Positions 1 through 5,414 of a stretch of DNA of 5,414 nucleotides are shown here, one piece after another. The notes beneath the pieces are model-generated. The model made no database searches. It was not told where the DNA came from and saw only the letters and a list, made by a program, of their open reading frames with translations. Position numbers and translations under genes: made by a program. Each line of letters starts with the position of its first letter. The first letter of the stretch is position 1. Source of the stretch: Myxococcales bacterium (GTDB lineage Bacteria > Myxococcota_A > Polyangia > Fen-1088); assembly GCA_003170035.1 (NCBI GenBank), contig PMZX01000118.1:1-5414 (forward strand). The letters run 5' to 3'.

Positions 1-3000
1 CGGCGCGCTCGGGATCGTCGCGCATCAGCCAGACGAAGGACTGATAGGTGCGCAGGTTGGTCGCCAGGTAGCGATCACCGGTGCGATCGGCATCCGCGGT
101 GTAACGATCGAAACGTTCGCCCAGCTCGCGCAGCCGGCCCGACAGCCGCAACGAGAAGCACGCGAACGAACGCGTGGTGGCCAGCTCCCAGCCCACGTTC
201 AGACAGTGGGTAAGCAGGTACTGCTCGACCGCGACAAGCTCGTTCGCCACCGCGTCGAACTCGCCGGCAAAGTAGCGCACCATGGCCTTGCACATGCGCG
301 CCAGCCCGATGGTGGCCACGTCCGCGGACCGGCGCGCCAGCACCTCGGCCTGCGACACCAGGCGAATGGCCCAACCCAGGCGCGCGGTCCCCAGCGCCGC
401 AAGCTGCCCGGCCAGCACGCCCAGTCCCTGCGCCACGCGCCGGATGTCCCCAGCCTTGAGCGCCAGCAGGAGAAAGCGCAGCAGGAAATCATCGGCGCGC
501 AGCGTGTCCACCACGCCCAGGCCGGTATTCACCGACCACAGCACGTCGAGCAGGCGAGCCTGCCCGTCCGGAATATTGGCGGCCGGCCGTTCCTCGAACT
601 CGACTCCGCGCACGCGCAGCCACAGCAGGCGCCAGGTCACCGCCAGAAGGGCGCGCCGCGGTCCGCGCGCCAGACGCAACCCGGCCTGGTCCAGCACCTC
701 ACGCAAGATCTCTAACCCGCGCACAATATGGCCTCCGCGCAGCAACTGCTCGGCCGCCAGGTGGTGCAGCCGCAGCGCCGTCTCGGGCCCGCTCAACGCG
801 GCGGCCTTCTGGTACGCGTCCGCCGCCAGCGAAGGCAGCCCGCTCGCGGCCTGGCAGTCACCCAGCGCCTGCAGGAGTTCGCGCCGCGCCTGCTGATCCG
901 ACTCAAGCGCGGCCGCGGTCTCGTAGAGCTGTGCGGCGCGATCGAAGGCCAGCTTGGTGCGCGCCTGGATCGCCGCCTCGCGCGCGTAGTACTTGGCGCG
1001 CTCGTGGTCGGCCGCCTCCAACCAGTAGCGGGCCAGCATGTCGGTGCGCTCGCGGCCCCACTTTTCCATGGCGTGCGCAATGTCGGTGCGCCGCTGGTGC
1101 AGCGCCGCCGCGTCCAGGCTGCCCAGCACCGCCGCGCCGACGCGGTGGTGGTAGGGCTCGACCACGTCCGATCCCTGTCCGCCGCCGCGCCGGATCAGGC
1201 GCGCCTGCACCAGTGCCGAGATGCCACGCTCCCAGCCCTCGGAGCCAATCGCTAGGGCGGCCGCGTCGGCCAGCGCCTTCTGCGGCAGCGGATCGCCGGC
1301 TACCGCTATGACCTCGAGCAAGCTCTGGCTCTCGGCGGGCAGCGTGCGCAGGCGTTCGAGGATCAAGGCGTCCAGGCTCACGGCGTTCCCGGCCAGAAAG
1401 TCCGCTGGCCCGCCCCGGGGCAACACCACGTCGCACAGGTAGCGTATCAGCTCCAGGGTGAACAGCGGGTTGCCGCCCGCCTCCTGCAAGACTGCTTCTG
1501 CCAGGCGCTGCTTGACCGGCTGGCCGATCTCGCCCGAGTCGGCCAGGCGATCCACGAGGGCCGAGGCCGCCTCCGGCGACAGCGGACCCACCTCCACGCG
1601 CTTCACCGCGGGATGTGCCAGGATCTCACGCAACGAACTTGCCAGCGCATCATTCTCCGAGACCGGCCGGCAGGTGGCTACCAGCATCAGGCCGGGCACG
1701 CCGGTGTGCCGCAGCAGGGTCTGCAAGAGCGCGAAGCTGTCGCGATCGGCCCACTGCAGATCGTCGATGAAAGCCACCACCGGCTGCCGCTGCGCCATGC
1801 GCGTCAGCAACTCGCAAAAGACGGCAAACGCGCGATTACGCAGTTCGGTCGCATCCGGCACCTTGGGCAGCCAGAAGCGCGCGTGCTCCAGCGGGTCCAG
1901 CCGGCGCAGCACCGGGAAAATCTCCGACAGGTATGCTGCCCCCTCGGGCAGCACCTGCACTATCTCGGCGGTGCCGAGCTTGACCAGGCTGTAGGCGAGC
2001 GCGTCCACGATGCTGTCAAAGGCCTTGAAGGGCAGCGTCTCGCGCTCGTGGCAGCGGCCGCGCAGGATGAGAGGCCTGCGAAACGGATCGGCGCTGGCTG
2101 CGATCTGATCCAGGAAGCGCTCGACCAGCGCGGTCTTGCCGATGCCCGGGTCGCCCTCGACCAGCAGCAGGGCAAGGTTGCCAGCGCACGCGCGGCCGTA
2201 GCCACGGCGCAAGGCCTGCATCTCCGCCGTGCGGCCGATGAACACCGGGGCGCCAGCAAGCACCGGCGCACTTTCGATCTCGGATAGCGGCACGGGCGTA
2301 GCGCCTACGCTGAGCTCAGCCAGGATCTCCGCACCGCTGGGCCGCTGCGCCGGATCGCGCCGCAAAAGCTGCATGCACAGCCGGCTCAATTCGGGATCGG
2401 CCAGGGGATTGACCTCGACGGGTGCGGGCGGATCCTCGCTCTGCTTCTTGAGCAGAATGTCGATCAGCGCGCCCGCATGGGGCAAGCGGCCGGTCAGCAC
2501 CTCGTACAGCATGGCGCCCACTGCGTACCAGTCGGCCGAAGGCTGCGACGGTTTGTCCTTCGCCTGCTCGGGCGCCATGTAGGCCGGAGTTCCCAGTAGC
2601 CCTTCGCCTCCGAGCGACCGCGTGCCGGTCTGTCTGGCCAGACCGAAATCCAGTACCACCACCCGGCCCTCCGGTGTCACCAGCACGTTCGACGGCTTGA
2701 GATCGCGGTGGATGCAGCCGGCCCCGTGCATGGCGTGCACCCCGACGCAGAGCTGCTGCAGCGCCATGCGCAGGCGCCGCCGATCGGGCTGCGGGCGGGA
2801 CGTCGGACGCGCGGGATCGTTGCGGCGCAGGGTGTCCTCGTTTTCCGACATGGACGGCACCGGCACCTCGCCCGTCGACGATGGGCCCAACAGATAGCTG
2901 TCGAACGGCACGCCTGCCACGTACTCCATGGTGAAAAACCACAGCGGGCCCTCGCAGATCAGCTCGTGCAGCGTGGCCAGGTTGGGGTGCTTGATGTCGG

Positions 3001-3175
3001 CCAGCGAACGGAACTCGGTCTTGAACCGGTACAGGTCCATGCCGCCCGACAGATCCAGCAGCTTCAGCGCTACTTCCGCGCCCAGTTGCCGATCGAACAC
3101 CAGATACACACTGCCCATGGCCCCGCTGCCGAGGAGACGGATGACTTTGAACCGGTTCGTGCCGACGAACGCCAT
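1..3175 (-). CDS. Ser/Thr protein kinase fused to STAND/AAA-type ATPase with TPR-like C-terminus (3' end off window)
   Basis: Cytoplasmic signalling protein, predicted to phosphorylate Ser/Thr targets under control of an ATP-driven regulatory module. The frame is open without a stop for 1058 codons and runs off the left edge. Kinase domain about residues 9-290: glycine loop GSGAMGSVY (16-24), catalytic ALK Lys38, likely helix-C Glu54, HRDLKPSN (156-163, base Asp158), DFG (176-178), GTPAYMAPE (195-203). It is an RD kinase with Thr/Ser at 183, 185, 187 and 196 as possible activation-loop phosphosites. ATPase about 308-575: Walker A GDPGIGKT (341-348), Walker B VVAFIDDLQWAD (466-477), sensor-like ATCRP (500-504), GNPLF (568-572). 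Residues 590-700 look winged-helix-like, and from about 700 on there are Ala/Leu-rich TPR-like helices. No signal peptide or clear membrane segment is seen. This architecture is recognised among myxobacterial PknB-type kinase/ATPase fusions, often somewhat longer than the part seen here. The start at 3175 sits 8 residues before the kinase fold but has no Shine-Dalgarno; an in-frame ATG at 3229 is the alternative. Substrate and signal are unknown. Confidence 0.95.
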   Translation of the reverse strand, partial: MAFVGTNRFKVIRLLGSGAMGSVYLVFDRQLGAEVALKLLDLSGGMDLYRFKTEFRSLADIKHPNLATLHELICEGPLWFFTMEYVAGVPFDSYLLGPSSTGEVPVPSMSENEDTLRRNDPARPTSRPQPDRRRLRMALQQLCVGVHAMHGAGCIHRDLKPSNVLVTPEGRVVVLDFGLARQTGTRSLGGEGLLGTPAYMAPEQAKDKPSQPSADWYAVGAMLYEVLTGRLPHAGALIDILLKKQSEDPPAPVEVNPLADPELSRLCMQLLRRDPAQRPSGAEILAELSVGATPVPLSEIESAPVLAGAPVFIGRTAEMQALRRGYGRACAGNLALLLVEGDPGIGKTALVERFLDQIAASADPFRRPLILRGRCHERETLPFKAFDSIVDALAYSLVKLGTAEIVQVLPEGAAYLSEIFPVLRRLDPLEHARFWLPKVPDATELRNRAFAVFCELLTRMAQRQPVVAFIDDLQWADRDSFALLQTLLRHTGVPGLMLVATCRPVSENDALASSLREILAHPAVKRVEVGPLSPEAASALVDRLADSGEIGQPVKQRLAEAVLQEAGGNPLFTLELIRYLCDVVLPRGGPADFLAGNAVSLDALILERLRTLPAESQSLLEVIAVAGDPLPQKALADAAALAIGSEGWERGISALVQARLIRRGGGQGSDVVEPYHHRVGAAVLGSLDAAALHQRRTDIAHAMEKWGRERTDMLARYWLEAADHERAKYYAREAAIQARTKLAFDRAAQLYETAAALESDQQARRELLQALGDCQAASGLPSLAADAYQKAAALSGPETALRLHHLAAEQLLRGGHIVRGLEILREVLDQAGLRLARGPRRALLAVTWRLLWLRVRGVEFEERPAANIPDGQARLLDVLWSVNTGLGVVDTLRADDFLLRFLLLALKAGDIRRVAQGLGVLAGQLAALGTARLGWAIRLVSQAEVLARRSADVATIGLARMCKAMVRYFAGEFDAVANELVAVEQYLLTHCLNVGWELATTRSFACFSLRLSGRLRELGERFDRYTADADRTGDRYLATNLRTYQSFVWLMRDDPERA

Positions 3176-3239
3176 CGCTAGTGCCCGGCCGGGAGCTTGG
3201 CGTGCAACATCGGCCGTAGTGTACAGCATTGCAAACCGG

Positions 3240-3244
3240 CTCCT
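3240..3244 (-). promoter_or_regulatory. Shine-Dalgarno-like AGGAG before alternative kinase start (ATG at 3229)
   Basis: On the minus strand AGGAG lies 10 nt before an ATG (3229-3227) that is in frame with the kinase and would add 18 residues beginning MLYTTADVARQ. The ATG at 3175 has no purine-rich site before it. Against the upstream start, the extra codons use G/C at only 10 of 18 third positions, clearly below the gene body, and the kinase fold needs no such extension. The site could therefore be a true ribosome binding site or chance. Confidence 0.35.
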
Positions 3245-3384
3245 GCTACCGCATGCGGGAAGACGTGAGGGTGGACCGCTGCAACTCTGCGGCGAGGCGC
3301 CCTACGCCTTACATTGACCTACTCGGCTCTCCGAATTGGCTGAGCCACACGACAAGGACACCCACTACGTTTTGTGGCTAGGGC

Positions 3385-3390
3385 TATAAT
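3385..3390 (+). promoter_or_regulatory. Candidate -10 element (TATAAT) for the GH2 lipoprotein gene
   Basis: A perfect sigma-70-type -10 hexamer lies 18 nt before the ATG at 3409, in a locally AT-richer stretch. No good -35 hexamer is present 15-19 bp upstream and there is no TGn extended -10, so an activator or another sigma factor would be needed if it is real. A start about 7 nt downstream would give a leader of only about 12 nt that still just includes the ribosome binding site. Confidence 0.4.
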
Positions 3391-3398
3391 CCCTCAGT

Positions 3399-3403
3399 GG
3401 AGG
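3399..3403 (+). promoter_or_regulatory. Ribosome binding site (GGAGG) of the GH2 lipoprotein gene
   Basis: GGAGG sits 5 nt before the ATG at 3409, and the ATG is followed immediately by a lipoprotein signal peptide. This fixes the start of the long rightward frame. Confidence 0.75.
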
Positions 3404-3408
3404 TCAAC

Positions 3409-3474
3409 ATGACTCCGAAGACACATTCTCTCGTCCTCGCATTGCTAGTTGGATCGTCTCTGGTCTTGGGATGC
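3409..3474 (+). other. Lipoprotein signal peptide with lipobox (V-L-G-C22)
   Basis: Residues 1-6 carry Lys4 and His6, residues 7-20 are a hydrophobic core, and VLG precedes Cys22, which would be acylated after cleavage by signal peptidase II. Leu at -2 is slightly off the common [ASTVI] but tolerated. The next residues are Gly-Gly-Ser, with no Asp at +2, so the inner-membrane retention signal known from enterobacteria is absent. That is consistent with outer-membrane localisation. Confidence 0.85.
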
Positions 3475-5414
3475 GGTGGAAGTGGCACACCGGCCCCCCG
3501 TGCGGACGCAAGCACTCAGGGCGGCGGCGCCGGCGCTTCAGGCAGCACGGCCAACACTGGTGGGACAACCGGAGCAGGCGGACAGACAACCACCGGCGCC
3601 AGTACCGGTGGCTCCTCGGTGGGAGGTTCGGGCGGCAGCTCTGCCAGCACCGGCGGCGTTGCTACGGGAGGCGTGGGTACCACCGGAGGAGGTGGCGGTC
3701 AGGACACTGGCCAGCCTGGCGGAAACACCCAGACCGGGGGAACCACGGAGACTGGCGGCACAGCTGCAAAAGGTGGCAGCACGGCTGGCGGTACGACTGC
3801 TTCAGGCGGTACCACGGTTGCGGGCGGCTCCACCTCCGCAGGAGGCAGCAGACCTGTTGGTGGTGCCACCGATACCGGCGGCACTACCGCTGCGGGCGGC
3901 TCCACTGCTGCAGGTGGCTCCACCGCCGCGGGTGGCACCACAGCCGCCGGTGGCTCCACTGCCACAGGCGGCACTACTGCGGCAGGTGGCACCACTGCCG
4001 CGGGCGGCACCACCGCTGCAGGCGGCTCCACTGCTGCAGGTGGCTCCACCGCCGCGGGTGGCACCACAGCCGCCGGTGGCTCGACTGCCACAGGCGGCAC
4101 TACTGCGGCAGGTGGCACCACTGCCCTAGGCGGCACGACCGCCGCAGGCGGCTCCACTGCCACAGGTGGCTCCACTGTTCCTACAGGTCGGCTCCGAAAA
4201 ATCCTGCCCTTGGACCTGGGCTGGCTGTTCAACAAGGGTGATGCGCCCGGGGCGGACCAGGCAGCTTTCGCAGATACCACGTGGCGTCCGGTGAACCTCC
4301 CGCATGACTGGGCCATCGAGGGGCCGTTCTCCCAATCTGCCGCAACCACCGGTCGCGGCGGTTATGCGCCGTCGGGAATCGCTTGGTACCGAAAGCATTT
4401 CACTCTTCCGCAAGACCTGTCGGGCCGCCGAGTCTTCATTGAATTCGACGGCGTCATGGCGAACGCCAGCGTCTACATCAATGGCGCTCAGCTGGGGAAT
4501 CATCCGTACGGCTACGTGAGCTTCCGCTATGACATGACGGCGAACGCCAAGTTCGGAACAGCGGAGAACGTGCTCTCGGTCAAGACCGACACCTCCGTGC
4601 AGCCAGCCTCACGCTACTACGCGGGTGCCGGAATCTACCGGCACGTCCGCATCATCGCGACCGATCCCGTGCATGTCGATCAGTGGGCCACCTACGTCAG
4701 CACGCCCGCACCAACGACTGCATCGGCGACCGTCAAGGTCACAACCTCGGTGGTCAATTCGGGCACGTCGTCGCAAAGCGTGAGCGTGCAGGGCATCGTG
4801 AGCGACGCCAGCGGGACAGCACTCGCACCCGTCGCGGCAGCGGCACAGACCATCGCTGCGGGCGCATCGGCCAACTTCGCGTTCGATGTTCCCGTCACGA
4901 GTCCCAAACTATGGTCCCCCGATGCTCCGAACATGTATCAGCTCGTGACCAACGTCCAAGCGGGTAGCACCACCGTAGACGATGACGTCACCCCGTTTGG
5001 GATCCGGAGCCTTGTATACGACGCCACGACTGGCCTGAACATCAATGGCAAGAACACCAAGTTCAAGGGCGTCTGCTTGCATCAGGACTACCACGGGCTC
5101 GGGCTGGCCGCGCCGGCGCGGGCCATGCAGAGGCGGATCGCGCAGCTCAAGACCTACGGGGTGAACGCTATCCGCACCGCCCACGATCCGCCCAGTCCAG
5201 ACTTCCTCGATCTTTGCGACCGGATGGGCATTCTGGTCATGGACGAGTTCTTCGACGTGTGGGTCGGACGCAAGTACGGCGACGTGGGCGACGACTCCGC
5301 CTTCTTCAGCAAGACCGCCACCAACCCCACCGGAATGCCTGCGGTGCCCGGGACGCCCACCGGCGCACCGTGGTACCAGGTCGATGTGACCGGCATTGTC
5401 ATGCGGGATCGCAA
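3409..5414 (+). CDS. Surface lipoprotein glycoside hydrolase family 2 (beta-galactosidase-like) with long Gly/Thr stalk (3' end off window)
   Basis: Predicted exported, lipid-anchored enzyme that hydrolyses beta-glycosidic bonds; beta-galactosidase is most likely, but GH2 also holds beta-mannosidases and beta-glucuronidases. The window shows 668 codons without a stop. In order: lipoprotein signal peptide (1-21, Cys22 lipidated); low-complexity Gly/Thr/Ser/Ala stalk (about 23-260); GH2 sugar-binding jelly roll (about 265-415) with LPHDW (297-301), WYRKHF (326-331), FDGVMANASVYING (346-359) and AGAGIYRHV (405-413); Ig-like GH2 domain (about 420-535) with a LWSPDAPNMYQL segment; TIM-barrel start with GVCLHQDYHGLG (His558), NAIRTAHDPPSP (His592) and MDEFFDVW (611-618). 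His558, His592 and Glu613 match by motif His357, His391 and Glu416 of E. coli LacZ. The window ends in MRDR(N), the conserved RDRNHPS motif that precedes the acid/base Glu, so neither catalytic Glu is visible. Start chosen from GGAGG and the signal peptide. It is divergent from the kinase gene. Confidence 0.93.
   Translation, partial: MTPKTHSLVLALLVGSSLVLGCGGSGTPAPRADASTQGGGAGASGSTANTGGTTGAGGQTTTGASTGGSSVGGSGGSSASTGGVATGGVGTTGGGGGQDTGQPGGNTQTGGTTETGGTAAKGGSTAGGTTASGGTTVAGGSTSAGGSRPVGGATDTGGTTAAGGSTAAGGSTAAGGTTAAGGSTATGGTTAAGGTTAAGGTTAAGGSTAAGGSTAAGGTTAAGGSTATGGTTAAGGTTALGGTTAAGGSTATGGSTVPTGRLRKILPLDLGWLFNKGDAPGADQAAFADTTWRPVNLPHDWAIEGPFSQSAATTGRGGYAPSGIAWYRKHFTLPQDLSGRRVFIEFDGVMANASVYINGAQLGNHPYGYVSFRYDMTANAKFGTAENVLSVKTDTSVQPASRYYAGAGIYRHVRIIATDPVHVDQWATYVSTPAPTTASATVKVTTSVVNSGTSSQSVSVQGIVSDASGTALAPVAAAAQTIAAGASANFAFDVPVTSPKLWSPDAPNMYQLVTNVQAGSTTVDDDVTPFGIRSLVYDATTGLNINGKNTKFKGVCLHQDYHGLGLAAPARAMQRRIAQLKTYGVNAIRTAHDPPSPDFLDLCDRMGILVMDEFFDVWVGRKYGDVGDDSAFFSKTATNPTGMPAVPGTPTGAPWYQVDVTGIVMRDR
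3787..4164 (+). repeat. 18-bp coding tandem repeat, 21 units (hexapeptide GG[ST]TAA-like)
   Basis: Residues 127-252 of the GH2 lipoprotein fall into a perfect six-residue period: Gly-Gly, then Ser/Thr-Thr, then usually Ala-Ala (variants end VA, SA, AT or AS). Less regular GG-containing units precede it from about residue 110, one being five residues long, and a final GGSTVPTG leads into the enzyme. Early units are diverged in residues and codons, while the later ones are nearly uniform. The likely role is a flexible extracellular spacer, rich in Thr/Ser that could be glycosylated. Such stalks are familiar in secreted Polyangia proteins (general knowledge, not a search). Confidence 0.95.
3895..4146 (+). 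repeat. 126-bp higher-order tandem duplication (two copies, 7 hexapeptide units each)
   Basis: Copy 1 is 3895-4020 (residues 163-204) and copy 2 is 4021-4146 (205-246). Aligned base by base they differ at 6 of 126 positions: 3957/4083, 4000-4002/4126-4128, 4011/4137 and 4017/4143. Only the three-base change alters protein (Ala to Leu at residue 240). A third partial copy begins at 4147 and diverges after about 15 bases. The same seven-unit codon pattern recurring in order shows a block duplication, not independent convergence. Confidence 0.93.

Larger units (their letters stand above)
3176..3408. other. Divergent intergenic region between kinase and GH2 lipoprotein genes
   Basis: This 233-bp gap separates two genes that are transcribed away from each other, so it must hold both promoters unless the kinase is transcribed from further away. 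It is visibly less GC-rich than the genes, especially at 3310-3410. On the plus side there is a TATAAT at 3385-3390 and a GGAGG at 3399-3403. On the minus side I find no convincing -35/-10 pair, only a Shine-Dalgarno-like AGGAG near an alternative start. A TTGACC at 3314-3319 resembles a -35 element but has no matching -10 at 16-18 bp. Two weak 5-bp stems occur (3295-3299 with 3305-3309; 3325-3329 with 3342-3346), too short to call operators or terminators. No tRNA or long open frame is seen. Confidence 0.8.

Noticed and set aside
713..715. A TTA leucine codon (residue 821) in the GC-rich kinase gene
   Set aside because: TTA-based control (bldA) is a Streptomyces feature. One rare codon in a long gene with no other actinobacterial sign is not evidence of regulation.
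3184..3193. Perfect 10-bp palindrome CCCGGCCGGG just upstream of the kinase ATG
   Set aside because: Short, purely G/C palindromes are expected by chance in such DNA. There is no second copy or spacing that suggests an operator.
206..3317. Many plus-strand open frames opposite the kinase gene
   Set aside because: They are Arg/Ala/Pro-rich mirror frames typical of high-GC genes, with no recognisable motifs. The minus strand has a continuous frame with kinase and ATPase motifs throughout.
3295..3346. Two small hairpins (AGGCG/CGCCT and GGCTC/GAGCC) in the intergenic region
   Set aside because: The stems are only 5 bp, there is no T-run, and both neighbouring genes begin here rather than end, so terminators are not expected.
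3449..4241. Two plus-strand open frames overlapping the stalk (Pro/Ala-Leu-rich at 3449-4129; Trp/His/Arg/Cys-rich at 3471-4241)
   Set aside because: Both are out-of-frame readings of the same repeat. Neither has a Shine-Dalgarno or a recognisable domain, and the frame starting at 3409 has a signal peptide and continues into GH2 motifs.
3699..4349. Antisense proline-rich open frame (repeating PPAAV) of 216 codons
   Set aside because: It is the reverse of the Gly/Thr repeat. An 18-bp GC-rich unit that lacks stops in one frame keeps other frames open for its whole length. It has no ribosome binding site and overlaps a well-supported GH2 gene.

Overview
The window looks like chromosomal DNA from a high-GC, predatory or saprophytic Gram-negative bacterium. 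A myxobacterium of the Polyangia (Sorangium/Polyangium-like) type fits best. This rests on three things: strong G/C preference at third codon positions; a giant Ser/Thr kinase fused to a signalling ATPase, a protein type greatly expanded in myxobacteria; and a secreted lipoprotein enzyme with a very long Gly/Thr/Ala-rich stalk. The assignment is inferred from gene style, not from a marker gene.

Only two real genes are present. They are transcribed divergently, and both run off the window. Positions 1-3175 (minus strand) hold the first 1058 codons of an eukaryotic-like Ser/Thr protein kinase with all canonical catalytic motifs. It is followed by a STAND/AAA-type ATPase module (Walker A and Walker B both intact) and a long helical, TPR-like C-terminal region that is cut by the left edge. 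Positions 3176-3408 are a 233-bp divergent intergenic region. It has a perfect TATAAT hexamer and a good ribosome binding site in front of the rightward gene, and a second possible start with its own Shine-Dalgarno for the leftward gene. Positions 3409-5414 (plus strand) hold the first 668 codons of a lipoprotein glycoside hydrolase of family GH2 (beta-galactosidase-like): lipoprotein signal peptide, about 238 residues of low-complexity stalk, jelly-roll sugar-binding domain, Ig-like domain, and the start of the TIM barrel. The right edge cuts it inside the RDRN motif, just before the expected catalytic acid/base Glu.

The most distinctive DNA feature is in the stalk: an uninterrupted 18-bp (hexapeptide GG[ST]TAA) array of 21 units at 3787-4164. 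Within it a 126-bp block (7 units) is tandemly duplicated with only 6 mismatches, pointing to recent expansion. The GC-rich repeat keeps several other frames open, including a proline-rich antisense one, and these look like artefacts.

The two genes could be functionally linked (an intracellular signalling kinase beside a cell-surface polysaccharide-degrading enzyme), but the sequence shows only adjacency. I see no RNA gene, CRISPR array, insertion sequence or clear terminator, and nothing that I can honestly call a wholly new system.
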